64,000 nucleotides of DNA, taken from positions 20,820,980 to 20,884,979 of the forward strand of contig CM035808.1 in NCBI GenBank assembly GCA_020466095.1, written 5' to 3'. Below, in pieces: positions 12,952 to 26,009 of this stretch. The notes beneath the pieces were generated by a model, which did no database searches, was not told where the DNA came from, and saw nothing but the letters and a program-made list of their open reading frames with translations. The translations under genes and the position numbers were made by a program. Every line of letters starts with the position of its first letter. The first letter of the stretch is position 1. This DNA comes from Chlorops oryzae. Its lineage: Eukaryota; Arthropoda; Insecta; Diptera; Chloropidae.

Positions 12952-14194
12952 GTACTTATAAGTATAAAAAATCGTAAAAAACTATTTGAGCTCAAAGTAA
13001 AGAAAACAAGGACTGGAAAAATTATTTCTAAAAGAAAAATACACACAACTAGAGAGAGGCTCAAAACTAAGTTTCCTTCCCAAAGCTTTTGATTTTGAAT
13101 AAATAAAAAATAAATAAATAAATGAACAATATTCGCCAAGGCTCTGTCGCGAATTATTTCGATTTTCGAATTGAAAATTCAAAAGAAAAAAAGCAAACAC
13201 AAGAGATTCTTGATTTATGGAATTGTCTGCTGACAAAAGCACCACTCACTCAAATGCCAACCCCCTCCACCTGCAGCAGCAGCAACAACAACAAAAGAAT
13301 ACTACTGAAGCAACATGGCACAAGAATAAGTCGAACGATTTCGCTGCTTCCTTAGCCGCCCTTTTCGTTTTGATTATGATTTGGAGTCTGATTTCGATTC
13401 TGTTTGTTTTGTCGATGCTGATTTCCTGCTAGCCTGGTAGCTTGCCTGTCGATCGATATTTTACTGCTTCGCTGCCAGCTTTCAAACGACGCCGACAACC
13501 ACAACGACGACGCACGCAATGTTAACAAGGATAGCAATAACGATAGCTGGCGACTGGCTGAAGTAGTTGTTGTGTTGCTATACTCTAACGCATATTTCAG
13601 TCCCTGCTGGGCGGCCACCCAAAACCACCCCACACCAGCAGGGATATTTCACATGCGTACAAACACGTACGTGTGTGTGTGTGGGTGTGTGTGCGCGGGT
13701 TTGTGTCGATGTCGTCGATTCGTCATCGCACGACTGAACTTTAGAAGCTTTATGTCCTGGAGCACAACACACAACCCCCCTTCTATTATTGATATGCACG
13801 TCCGCAATTCCGTGCCGTTCACTGTTCACTCCAAGTCGTAATCGTGTTCGTGTTTGAATTAGTAAACCCCCCTGCTTAACCCCGCCACTTGCATTGTCGT
13901 AACATTGATGCATTTGCATGAGCTCCAGGCGAGCAAGGCAAGCAGTGTGTACACTGGAAGTTTTATTATTGAAGAGCTTTGCTGGTTTGAAAAATATTTT
14001 CAATTTTGGGAAATATTTTAATGAAAATTTTATAGTTTGCAGAGAAGGGTTAAAATAATTGGAGAAAAATTAATAGAGAAACAAGTGGAAGCATATTGTA
14101 TTTTAAACTTCACAAAGAAGTACCGTGAGTGAAATCCCTTCTGGGTGGACTCAAAAATGAGTGAAATTTTTTTTTTCGATTAAAAAACGAACTC
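12952..14194. other. Gene-less interval with CAG/CAA and GT runs
   Basis: Contains CAGCAGCAGCAACAACAAC at 13273-13292 and a GT-rich tract at 13670-13705. Open frames here are accounted for by the repeats. I see no splice-bounded exon. Confidence 0.4.
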
Positions 14195-14198
14195 TTAA

Positions 14199-14940
14199 GG
14201 GGGTCTTCTCATTGAAAACCCGTTTTTTGGACCCTTTTTAAAAAAATTCTTATTTGAAAACGCAAAGAATAATTGAAAACTTTTTTTATTTATTGTATTA
14301 CAAAAGGTTCAAAGTAAATAAAAAAATTTTTTTTGCCTCGATACTTGGGCTGTTCAAAAAGTAATGAGACTTCAAAGTTGGTGGTGAAAAAAAAAGGTGT
14401 CGTCACGGCGGCCACGATTCCGGGTCTCCGGAGCGTCCGAAATGGAAAAAAAAACGGGGTTATAATCAGTATAGATGTAATTCTCGGGTGAACCTCAAGC
14501 TTAATTTTGTGATTTTTTTTTGACAAAATGGCGGCCATTCAAAAAAAAAATTTCAATTTCGGGCTTTTTTTTTGTAGTTTAGTGTAAAAAAAAAAAATAG
14601 TAAACAATTTTTTAAAATTATGGTCGAGGTTCACCTGAGAATGGTGACAATTCTGCGTCGATTCCACTTCGTTTCATGAAAATCGGTTCAGTTGAACTGG
14701 AGATATCATGGCCGCCAGTTCGAAAAACGTGGTTTCGAGATAAACGCGTTTAAAGTTTGAAGCAACGCAAAAATTACTCGTTTTAGCGCAGATCTTGCTC
14801 GACAAAGAAGGCTATATCCTCTAAACTATTTCGAATTTCAAAAAATCCTTTTAGGGGCATATTCACAACTACCCAAGCTATAAATAAATGCAAAAAAAAA
14901 AAAAAGTCGAAAAAAAAAGTTGCTCAATGAGAAGACCCCC
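14199..14940. mobile_element. TTAA-flanked element, 742 bp
   Basis: Ends GGGGGTCTTCTCATTGA and TCAATGAGAAGACCCCC are perfect complements, with TTAA at 14195-14198 and 14941-14944. The inside has many A and T homopolymers and no coding frame. The target fits piggyBac-type transposition. Confidence 0.85.
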
Positions 14941-14944
14941 TTAA

Positions 14945-16423
14945 ACCATTTTCAGCGAATTCCGGAATAATGTTCCATACACTTATATGCACGATCAGGG
15001 AATTTTGAATGGAACATTAAGATGAACATGTGAACTGCATTTTATTTGAACTCTTTCTCAGCTCATTGTTACAATACTATTCATTTCAATGCATCAAAAC
15101 TATTCATCCCACCTACAATACCCTATACAGAAGCCTTCTCCACGTAGAATCACACAAAAAAAAAATAAATAAATAAATAAAACTGTGACGTAATATCCCA
15201 TCGCATGGGCACTTTAACAAAAGCAAAAGTCCTTTATGAATAAACAGCATCATTACTGCTTTGCAACATTTCAACGTTTTGGTTCAAGGTGAAGATGCAT
15301 AAAAAAAGAAAAGCGCTTAAAATAGAATTGTGCGTGTGATGCACGTCGAAAGAGTCGTCGTAACTGTAGCCATTGTCTTCCGCATGCGATGAACATGAAA
15401 AGAAGCAGCTCTCGAGGGTCTCTGACTCATTTTCAGTCCATACAAGTTGGTTGCGATTTTCCTGTTGTTTTACTCAATTTTTTTTTTTTTTTTTTTTTGG
15501 GCACAAAATATCGATTTTTGCTGATTTCGTTGGAATTTATTGCATATATGTACATGTGTTTGTATCTCTCCGTAAATATATAATATATCAGATAAAATAT
15601 TTACATATGTACATATCGTTCAGTGGCTCTTATCTGCTATCGGACGCACTTTACTTTCGTATATCAATTACGGGTTAGAACTGGGCATATAAATATGGCT
15701 GGGACTCTCGGCAATTGTTTTTGACATTTCGTCCCACTGACGAAAATCGCTTCTGCTTGTTCGTGCTGCGCTGCGCTGTGCCGTGCTTTGTACCTTCTCG
15801 CCTCGGAAATGATAAACATTCGCTGATAGAACGAACATAGATGAACGTGCTTATCAGCGCGTGCACATTCATGCATACCCATTGCGGTGGAGAACACAGA
15901 GATATGAATCACACAAAATCATCGGAGTGTTCGATTTGCCATTTCTCATATACACTACCCGTATGTATGTATGTTTGTATGTAAATTGAAAATAATTTTC
16001 AAAGCGAGAGCGCAAAGATTGCAGCAGTGGCCAAGGGAAGTGGAGCTTTCTGAAAAAATTGCAAACTTGATTTGCGGAAGTTGTTGTCTTTTTCTCTAAT
16101 TCTTATTCTTATTTATTAATAATATTTTGAATACTTTTAATTTAAAATCATTTGCATTTAACAAGCACATAGTTATGGTGTTAATTGCTTTCAAGGTCGA
16201 AATGAAGTCGTCGTTTTTTGGTAGGTATCAAGACTGGATTAATGTTCCAAGTGGAGAATAAAAAAATGTTGTATAGAAATTAAAATCATGATATAAAGGA
16301 AACTGAGGCAAAGAAGAATGAGTGGGAACAGGTTCCAAACTGAAATGGTTTACAAATGAGGCATATTTCCTTTCATTATACTGATTATGTCAGCCATAAC
16401 TTATGACTGGAGACTGAGATGAC
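14945..16423. other. Gene-less interval
   Basis: A CATATAAATATGG box at about 15686-15698 and a TATGTATGTATG run at 15962-15973 are visible. No exon could be supported. Confidence 0.4.
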
Positions 16424-16966
16424 CAGGGACGTGAACCGGGTGGAAAATTTTCCCGGTTCGGTTAGCCGATTCGAACCGTGTTTCAACTTTTGAATTGGTT
16501 CGTCAAACCGGTTTTTCTACTTCTTTCAGCCGGGATTCCGGTTCGGTTCATCAGTTCGGGAATTTCCCAAACTGAAAAAAAATTTGTTACCACGTGTTCC
16601 TACTTCTAACGCCATTTTTTACCACTCATTTTTTTTTTTTTTTTTTTTTTCTTAAGTGGGTGGAATTTTTTACCACTTAGCGTTAAAATTTGCACAATAA
16701 CATGTTAGTGGTGGTTACTTTACTCATATTAGAGATGGTATCGATATTAATTTCATAAGAATATCGACTTAGATTTTTTTATTTTTGGCCTATTGTAGCG
16801 ACCGCTGTGCATGGTTGCAGACAAATAAGAAACCCTGAACCTTTAGAAAAAGGGGTTCTGTTTTCGGTTCGGTTCAAACATTTGTGAAAAACTTCGGTTC
16901 GGTTAATGGTTTGGTTTATCAGCAGATAAAAGCGGGTTTGCGGTTCAAAACCGATTCACGTCCCTG
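16424..16966. mobile_element. hAT-like fold-back element rich in GGTTCGGTT
   Basis: This 543-bp element begins CAGGGACGTGAACCGG and ends CCGATTCACGTCCCTG. Flanking 8-mers GAGATGAC and GATATGAG agree at 6 of 8 positions, consistent with a decayed hAT duplication. Subterminal GGTTCGGTT/AACCGAACC words repeat at both ends. A partial relative lies at 54225-54880. Confidence 0.75.
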
Positions 16967-19900
16967 GATATGAGTTTAGAATTCATTTCTGATGAGTTGA
17001 AAAATCTCAATAATTTTTGAATAGACTCATAAGCGATTTCACTGTAGGTACTTCTTTGTGAATTTTAAGATAATTAATATGAAAATGAATAGGCGATACA
17101 AAGATGAACTGAACTGAAAATTCTCATAGTAAAATTTCTCTAGAATGGCATCACGACGAATGACTGATGAACACAATGATAAGTAGGACTCGACAAAAAA
17201 AAAATGCACTAGAAATGACGAAAATTGCGTTGAAACCCGATGAAAAAATTCTTTTAAAGTCTCCCAACTCATCCCTCTGAAGAATGTCCTTAAGGTCTTC
17301 GTTTTATGGCTTAAAACTCATTAAAAATATTTTATTTTGAGGAAGTTTCTTTTTATTGATTGCAATTGAAAATTTGATGCAGGAAAATATTAATAAAATT
17401 ACTATATCATGGGGAACATGTCTTGGAAAGGGTATTTTCGACTGCGGGATTTTGGTTTTTAGATTCTTGTAACTAAAAGTGTCCCTGAGGTATCCTTAAG
17501 CTTTTTTATGCTAAAATCTCATAAAATATTTTATTTTGAGCAATTTCTTTTTATTATTCTTGAATAATTTGTATGAAAATATAAAAAATTACTATAATCA
17601 TGAGAAAATCTAAATAAGATAGAAAGATGAAACAAACGGTGACTAATTTTATTAATAAAACAGGGAATCAAAAAAAATTTATTTATTAATTTTACACTGT
17701 TAGAAATGAAAAACTTTATATAAAAAAACGCTTTAGAAATGAATCAAAAATTTTCTTAAGTGTTTTTTTTTTTTATATGAAGTTTTTCATTTCTGTTTCA
17801 TTTCTGATAGAACAGGAGAGCCCCAAAGAAAAACTTTTACACGAAAAAGAAAAAAATTATTTTATTTTTTTCAGTGTATTTCAGTTTTTTTTTTTAACCA
17901 GGGATCGAAAATAACAGTTATCAATGAATTTTTTGAGGTAAAAAGGCAGATAGAAAAAAATTGGGAGGACGAAAAGGAAGTTGTATTTGTGTTCCTCTTG
18001 TGACCTCTTCTACTCAAATCCGGAATGCCTTTTTTTTTTATTCAATTTTCGCATTGAATTCCATTCAAAATGTATAACACTGCGACTATTTCTTTGCCGA
18101 GAACTGTTAACTGCATGGATACGCTAATTGGTTCCGCATACTTCTCATTTCTCTCAGCGTTGCAACCGAAATTCCTGGTGAAAACATTTCGAACTAACTT
18201 GACTTCTGAATTCCATCGATTCTGCAGTTCTTCATTCAATTCGACCTGAGGAGGGAAAATTACAGCATTTTGATAAGAACATATTCGGTTACATGACACG
18301 AACAAACACACACACTCATATATATATATATATATATATACATATATAATACACACACATAATTACCTTGACCTGATTCAATTGATTTCGTTATTTTTGC
18401 TTTTGCTTATGTTTTTGTTTTTGTTTTTGTTTTTTTCTTGAGCATTCTACGTCATAGCTTACGGTTGAACTTTTTCATTATTTCATTATTCAATTATTCA
18501 AGTAGGCAAGAAGCACGTTCGAAATGGTAGCTAATTGCGGATCTAATCCACTGAAGACAATAATCCAAGATAATTACAGCGATTGATACTCAGCAAGCAA
18601 CAATTACAGATTCAGACTCATATTCAGATGCCCATTGGGACTCGAATCCGAATTCGAATTCGTTTGCAATGGAATGGAATTTAAATTCAGACTCACCGCT
18701 CAACAAAACAGATATCACATTCAACAGAAAAAGAACGAAAATCCGTAACCGAATTTGAATCTCAATCTGAAAACGAATACGAATCCGCGACGGATTTAAA
18801 TGCCAGCGTAACGATTCCCATTGCTCTGTCTCGATGGTGGTTTCTTTCGGGTTTTTTTCTGTTTTTTTTTATCTCTTTTTTATTTTTTTTTTTTGCTTGT
18901 TTGTTTATATGCTTTCAATTCGTTTCGCCGAGAATGATTATGATTTTCAAAACAATTGTGCTTGGCGATTATAAAAAAAAAAAAAAAAAAAAAAATTATA
19001 CACCTATATACATAGAGATGTATACACGAGCACATCTACGTAAAGCATAAGAAAAGCCTTGGATACACTCCATGAGGAGTGTAGCGGCTGGAGTTTTTTC
19101 TGTTTTTTCTGCCGTGCTGGTGCTGGTAATGATTGTAATTACTTTTTACAGCGATCGAGGAGTTTCGTGTTTGATTTCGAATTAGTATTTCGAAAGAAAT
19201 TAAAGTTGCAAATGAGAAAATCTTTGCCAGTTGCGGCCAATTTCGTAAACGATCGAACAACAATTGCAACAAACCGCAAACAGCGACCACACCAATGTGA
19301 AACTGTGGAGCTATGAGGCTGCAAATGTCGCTCCTCGCTGCATGGTTCATTTGGATCTTGAGTGCTACAGTTTCGAATGCAACGGAAGCGTTGAAAATGC
19401 CAAACTGCAAATGGCTGAAACACATGATAACGCTTGAAAATTGGGTGGAAGCCACTAATATCATGGTTGCTATTATTCGTTGTCGCTGTTGTCGCTATTG
19501 TTGTTGTTGCTCGCTGGTATCGCTTTCGTTGTTGTCGTTGGCAACAGGAATAACCTGGAATAACGTAGCGAAAAGCGGGAAGACAACTTTCGCTCATTAA
19601 TCGCTGTGAACGCGAAGGAATTTCCTAACATAATTTCCTAATCATATTGCGATAATCCCGAACATTGAAAATAATAAACTTTTATTTTTGAAAAAGAATA
19701 TTCATCAAGTAAACATACCGCTGTGATCAATTCAGTTAGATATTGTATATTCGCAATCTGATATTGAAAGATTTTCGATTCTGCTTCAATTCTCCTCTGA
19801 TGGTACTTTAAATTGCAGAACGCACACACACACGCACGCACACACGCTCATATATACTCGTGTGCGAATAAAAATTTTTTCAAAACAATTTTCACTTTTC

Positions 19901-20187
19901 ACAATTAACTGAATGCACGCGTTCTCGCAATTTATCTTGCTTAGCACTCATTTAGCACGCAATGATTTTTTGGAAATTTTCTATGCTTTTTATTTTATAT
20001 ATATTTTCTTTGCTGAAATATTTCATAGATATATATATATATATACACAAAATCGCCGATTGAAGCGCTTCGTTTCCGATAAACTGTTGAGTTCTATATG
20101 ACAAACATCAAGATGGAAACTGAATTAGGGCTGTTCGACATACATCGATTTATCGAGTATCGGTTTTTGTATCGTTACTTCAGTTTT
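16967..20187. other. Gene-less interval with small hairpin and simple repeats
   Basis: A 93-bp palindrome at 17702-17794 pairs AGAAATGAAAAACTT with AAGTTTTTCATTTCT. A (TA)n tract lies at 18318-18348, a long A tract at 18972-18995 and (CA/GC)n at 19822-19842. GAATYCGAATTC-type words cluster at 18645-18790. No exon was supported. Confidence 0.45.
17702..17794. repeat. Small palindrome
   Basis: AGAAATGAAAAACTTTATAT at the left is the near-complement of ATATGAAGTTTTTCATTTCT at the right. A second TTTAGAAATGAATC lies in the loop. Confidence 0.7.
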
Positions 20188-20357
20188 GTTAGAGGCCATT
20201 TACACGTTAAAACATTTCGATAATGAAACACACATATTGTGGCCTGAGAACGCGCGATGATGTGTAATGGAAGCGTTTTTCTGTGTTCTCCCTGAATCCC
20301 TTGCCTTCGAAAATTTCTTTCATTATCGAAATGTCTTGACGTGTAAATAGCGTATTA
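20188..20357. mobile_element. Fold-back element, about 170 bp
   Basis: The left arm has CATTTACACGTTAAAACATT then TCGATAATGAAA. The right arm is its complement with a few differences (TTTCATTATCGAAATGTC, GACGTGTAAATAG). No target duplication was recognised. Confidence 0.7.
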
Positions 20358-20553
20358 GTGGGCTTTCATACTCTCTGATTTTCAACCGATTTGTTCCATC
20401 GGCGTGACATCTTAGGGGCTGTTCATTAATTACGTAAGGGAGATTTTGACAATTTTTAACCCCCACCTAAGCATATATAAGCATATATAAGACTCCGATG
20501 TAAGCGAGCTTTAGATTTTTCGATAGCTTTTTAAACACAACGATTTTATCCTA

Positions 20554-20685
20554 ATATGCCTGCCACACGTAGATCGAAATTGCTCAATTTCAGAACAAAA
20601 TTGAAATTGCCTCAATTTCAAATGTCAAATTTGTTCTCAAATTTTTTGAAATTACTCAATTTCGATCTACGTGTGGCAGGCATAT
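20554..20685. mobile_element. Palindromic MITE, 132 bp
   Basis: The arms ATATGCCTGCCACACGTAGA and its exact complement at the right end continue to TCGAAATTG. An inner AATTTCAAA core is also palindromic. The TA at each border could be a mariner-type target duplication. Confidence 0.8.
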
Positions 20686-22600
20686 AACGATTCTTTATTG
20701 AATTTGTTTTTTGTTTGCTTTTTGGACATTCTGGTCTGCACACTTGAAAAAGCATAACGATTTACTCTTGTTTAAGTGACATGAAGACTAAATAAGTAAA
20801 TTCAAAATTTTCATCTAACGGTCAGAAATGTCAAAAATCGTCGCAAAATCGTCGGTATAAGCGACGTGACTGAAATCAAAATGTTTTCGAGAAATATCGG
20901 CCGAAAGTTGGCGTGTCTGAAAGCACACTTATTTTCTTTGTATATTGAATATCGATAAAGTGGAAAAAACGATTTTTCCTTACAGGCCTTCTACACTGCA
21001 TAGTAGGTTCATTTAAATGAGCGAAGCTCATGATCCGATTTCCCAAGCACATGTGCAGAAGCTTGCAAAAAAAATTGCTAAAAATTTTTAAGCAAAGGTC
21101 ATCACGGACCGTATATCTTAAAAATTTTAGATTCGTTTTGGAATATTCCCTAAAATGTCTGCTAGGATCTATTTTTTCGACATAATTTGATGACTTTTTA
21201 AGTTTGGAATAACTCAAGGCGTATTTAAAATGGTGGTGTTAATATCAAATTCGTTTTCTTCTTTCAGAAACTAAACTGTCAAACTATATGAAATTTTCAG
21301 AATTTTTAGTTTTTTTTTTTTTGCAACAAAATAAAAACGATGTATTTTAGAGATGTTTCTTATTTCAAAAAACTGATTACAGCTGCTTATTTTTGGACCA
21401 GTTTGGAACTAGGCCCTAACTAGACTATTTGTGATCAGTTTTTTGAAAAAATTGTAATCCCAAAATTCTTAGAATTTTTTTTTAGAAACTTTTATTGAAA
21501 CTGGCGGAAAAGTTCACGTGAAATATTATTCAGAATAGGGCTGATTCTATATATAAATTTTCATCGAAATCGGATGGCATGAATTTTTCGGATATTTTTG
21601 GTTTTTGGTCCAAAACTGTCTAAACTTCCTCTGTCCCCCAAAATGTTTTTTGGTTAATGTCTCATAATTGGGCAATGTACCACTATGGCCAATATAAGAA
21701 CTACCAAAGCACTCTTTCTCTATCTACGTCTCTGCACCTTGGTTGTTACTATTGGTCTCATTGCTTACAAAAGCTGGAAGTGGGCGTGACAAAATGGCTA
21801 ATATTCACAATACGACCATACCCGAACTATACATATCACCATTCCTTGTTGTTGTTGTTAAGGAAGTATTTTGGAGATTCATTCGAGCCGCTATATTGTA
21901 GGGACTGACAAAAGCCGTTAGATTCAAATATTCTAAGATCAATATAAGTATTTCAGTGTTACTTTCAAATTTTTAGCTAATTTTTTTCAAATCCGCAAGG
22001 AAAAATTCCCCATGAATATTTAGATGATGTTTGTCAGTTATTTTCGTCGGTCGGTTAATCATTCTAGGACCAGACGAACCTTTATATAGGGAGTAATATA
22101 CAAGAATGCTCTAAAATTCGAATACCCAAAAATTAAAAAATTAAATTGCTATTGAAATCACAATAGTGGTACTCATGCAGCTTCGCAAATGCCTTCGCAA
22201 CTTTTCCCATCGTAAATTTTCATATAAATTTTGACAGTTGTGTGACAAATTTCTCATTTCTCACAGTTTGCGAAGCAGCATGAGCCCCACTAATGATTTT
22301 GAATTTTATTCGGCTCCGATTTCTAGATCACGCCTGATAATGAATCACGGATACTATCGTCGATTGGCGAAGTTTCAAACAATGCCCGCGATTGAATTTT
22401 AAATTTAAATAACTCTTCCCTTGAATTTTTTCATACAGAACCATATTGAAAATAAAAATTTCATAAGCCGAAAAATCATTAAATCAACAAAGCATTTTAT
22501 TGATCATTGTCGAAATGGGTGCATATGTTCGCAAAAACTTACAGAATTACCTCTCGCTACACAATATTGATCTAACGACGAAATCGAACGCTCATAAAAT
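20686..22600. other. Interval between fold-back elements and the tektin 3' end
   Basis: AT-rich. Fragments resembling the ~230-bp family are seen (AGAATAGGGCTGATTCT at 21532-21548; TCCGCAAGGAAAAATTCCCC at 21992-22011). No exon was supported. A TTTTATT at about 22496, read on the minus strand, could serve tektin polyadenylation. Confidence 0.4.
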
Positions 22601-25600
22601 TTAGTACTTAATCATGTTATTGACGGGGAACGAACGTCGGAGGCTCATGCACTTCTCGCGATCTATAAAGACGGCGTTAACCTTGCGACGTAAATCTGCT
22701 TCCAAAGTGGAGCGAAGTTTCAGCAAACTTTGGTGCTGTGCCTCTGCTTCCTGCAATCTGCGGTGAAGATCATGCACGGTTCCTTGAATGTCCTGGACCT
22801 CCTCAATCAAACGCAATTGTGCAGTGTCTCTGAAAAAAAGCAATTATTCAATCGAGTAAATCATTTGCCCCCGGGGGCTTCTCCCACTTACTTGCAAAGC
22901 TCAACACCTTCACGATGAGAACGTGCCTCCAGACGTGTTTGGGCTACCATAAGAGGATTCGATTTATCCTGTATAGCCTTTTGCAATAGGAATATATGCT
23001 TTTCCAGATCGAACAGCTCCTGTTGAGACTTTTGCAAATGCAATTGGATTTTATTCTTCGCTTCGGACATTTCCTGGGCGCGTCTATCCAATGCGTTATT
23101 CGTATTGCTCCAGTGATCCCAAACCGATGAAGCTATTGCATTGACAAGAGTTTCGGAATCACTGCGCAATTGCGATAATTTCGCACGTTCCGCTTGAGAT
23201 CTAAATGGAGAGATCATATATTGAATTCTCTCATGCATTTCCAATTCTCCCCTCCATTCGATCGATCTACTAGCTCACCTGCTCACTCGATTACTGCTCG
23301 CCTCAGCCCAAGAGTCCTGAGTAGATATACTCGGATCATATTTCTCAATGCCACCGTAGTAAGCCAGACCACGACTGTAATTGTTGAGCTGATGACAAAC
23401 CGAATCAATTCCAAGTGTAGACTCCTTATGCACAACATCCTCCTCCAGGGCATGCTGGGCAGCTCGGCAATCATTCGCTTGCTTGGTTATCTAAAATAAA
23501 GATTTTTGAAAATAGTTCAGCCGTTAATTTAAAAAAAAGCCACACCACCACCACCACTTCGCTTACCTTTTCGAATAGATCTTTAAGCTTATCCTTCGAA
23601 TTACGAAGATTATCAATTTCGAGTAGCAGCGCCTTCTCAACTGTATCATGAACTTTTTCGACTCCAGCACGTCCCTCACGATGATAGAGACATTCTTGTG
23701 CTATGTGCAATGGTGCCTCTAAATCCAACATCGCCTTACCGCATTTCCTTTTCAGTTCGGATATAGCCGAGGATTCCGAAATGAGCTTCTCCAGCTCAGT
23801 GTTCAATTCATTACGCCAGAATGTTACATCAGTTATACGTTCTCCAAGCCGGCGTCCAGCGTCCCGCTGACCCTGCATAGTTTTCTCATCGGTTTCACGC
23901 ATCATGCGAACGGAATCATTTCGCAAGCGCTCGGATTGATTACTTGGAGGGGAGTAAAAAAATTCGATTTGATTTTATTGTGCCCCTTAAATTATGGAAC
24001 TATTTAAAGAAAGGGGCCAAAACATAATCAATTTCATCTAAATTCCTGGCGCCATTTACAGTAGGGTAGCGAGAGGGATAGAAGGGGAATCCACCCCTGG
24101 CGTCAAATCATATTTCAATGTTTATAAAGGTAATTTTATTGAGGCCGGTTAAAGGGGGCGGCATTTCCTGCGTTGTTCCCCCATCGTGCCACGGTCGCCG
24201 AAATGTCTTACTACGCCACTGGCCATTTAGACGGGATAGAATATTTTTCGATCAGCCCTACATATTCTTAAAGAATATTCCCCGGGAGTTTTTGGCATAA
24301 GTTTGGTTTGTGTGCCTTTCTAGGAATTTGGTCCCTATACATAAAACGGCCTCCTGATTCCGAATCTGTAATTAGTTTTTGGGGGTCGCGTCCAGTTTAG
24401 AACATATTGCTTAAAAAATTTCGAAATTTTTACTCCCATTTTGTTCCCTTCCCAGTGTGCTTAGAATGGAAGAAATATTTCAAATCCGCAGGGAAAGGTT
24501 CCCCGGGAATATTTCGAATCGTGCTGTATAAGAAACTAGCAAAACCGGCGAACATCGCAGCGCCTCCGAGGAAACTATGTTATTCATTTAGTATATATAC
24601 TCATATATAAACCTTCCCCTTGATCACTTAATCTATTAAAAACCTGTATCTACATCCTTTGCAAAGTTTCAAAGATTATAGGATACAGAGTCGGTTCAAT
24701 AAATTTTTAAGGTTTTTCAATTCTGTATCAATCCTGTAAATCCCGAGATTTTTGAAATTAAATCCCGGGATTTTCGGGACCGAAAAATGGACGGGATCCC
24801 GGGATTTCGAGATTCGGGATCCCGGGATCGAAAGCCCTAATACAGACGGACAGACACATCGGGACGACTTTGTGAATTGAGGAGGAACTATAGGGCTTAA
24901 GTTAACTTTACGGTCGTTTCTGGGATTTAGTCCATATTTGGTATATAGGCGTAAAATGACCTCCTGATGCTAATCTGCAATAAACGATAGAAAGTCCGAC
25001 ATACGTCAGGGAAATTTTCTTCGATTTTGGATAGTGTCGGTTGGAATTTCTTCATTTATTTGGAATTTCAAAGTTTTCCTAAACCTCAGCATACACTTAC
25101 CCTAGATGTAAAAACTTTTAGCTCGATTTAAGTAGACCTATTGATTATTACACTGTGATAGTTTTTTTGCAAAAATTTATAAGGACAACACCGAATTTAA
25201 CGGTTTCCCCCTATTTCGGGCGCGAGGAATCGAACTACGTCATTAGTTTTTTTGAGTTATCGGTACGCCTCCATGTAAAAATTTTTTTAAACGGCCAATT
25301 TTTGGCCCATATCTATGTATGAGTTGAGGTTTGATATTCTAAGCTAACACTAAAATGTACTCTGAGATATACCAAGTAGTTCTTCCGAAAATATTGCTAT
25401 GATAAAATGCCGCATTAGGGAGCTATACCCATTTAGAATTCTTCGGTCTTTTTTTTTTCAACTACCACAGTGTTATATGACAAACTGAGTATATGAGAGG
25501 TTAGGTCGATGAAACATGGACGATATATCCATTGGTCTCAACTTACCGATTTATATTCGATTCGGTAAAGAGCGATAAATTATTATTGGCCCACTCCGAA

Positions 25601-26009
25601 GAGGTGTAGCGCGTATAGAGTGCGGCCCTTGCCGCATGCTGCGGATTACGCTCAAAGCCGGTGACCAGGTTCGGGAAAATCATCGGCTCGGTTGACATGT
25701 TCGATGGTGCGAAGCATGGCTTCACCAATTGATTAGTTACTGGCTGTTCGGCCAGATTCTTATTTTCGATTAGCTCGAAACTAAGCGTCGGTCGCCACGG
25801 ATGCGGTTTCGTAGTCTAAAACGAACAGATTCATATGAAAATCATCGAAGCAATGGGGGGGAAAAAAAAGATGAGATTACCTGGTAGGATATGCCAACAC
25901 GGGGAGGCACAGTCGGCCCGGTTACCGGCTCCATGCATGGCGGAGCGCCAGCGACAGACCAAGGCTGTAATTGTGAATACATCACAGTGCTATTAAAATT
26001 ACTCGACAT
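22601..26009 (-). CDS. Tektin family protein (tektin-3/5-like), 6 exons, 507 aa
   Basis: Tektins are coiled-coil filament proteins inside doublet microtubules of cilia and sperm flagella. Exons on the minus strand: 26009-25881, 25815-25547, 23942-23567, 23490-23279, 23200-22892 and 22829-22601, all with GT/AG borders. They sum to 1524 nt with frame kept at every junction. Family signs are EWANNNLSLF with following Arg/Ser residues near 115, the stretch IEKYDPSISTQDSWAEASS in exon 4, and a variant of the tektin nonapeptide RPNVELCRD read here as REGVELCKD at about 425-433, split by the last intron. Long heptad-rich stretches fit a coiled coil. The start is the first ATG of exon 1, giving MSSNFNSTVMYSQLQPWSV. 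The 1.6-kb second intron carries transposon debris. A testis or sensory-cilium role is inferred from the family. The subfamily (3 versus 5) is not settled. Confidence 0.9.
24253..24526. mobile_element. Copy of the ~230-bp fold-back family in tektin intron 2
   Basis: Begins CAGCCCTACATATTCTTAAA, with ATTCCCCGGGAGTTTTT. It ends TTCCCCGGGAATATTTCGAA then TCGTGCTG, with the CCCAGTGTGCTTAGAATGGA landmark at 24454-24473. It is longer (274 bp) than the other complete copies. Confidence 0.7.
24735..24835. repeat. CCCGGGATTT repeat
   Basis: CCCGGGATTT/CCCGAGATTT/GATCCCGGGAT words recur about six times, followed by a run of CAGACGGACAGACACA. It lies in tektin intron 2. Confidence 0.6.

Noticed and set aside
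18318..18348. TA-rich tract as a replication or matrix-attachment site
   Set aside because: A plain (TA)n microsatellite; nothing else supports a specific function.
19036..19600. Three overlapping frames of 95-152 codons
   Set aside because: They overlap on opposite strands through TTG/CAA and GTTGTCGCT repeats, and none has family motifs or matching splice sites.
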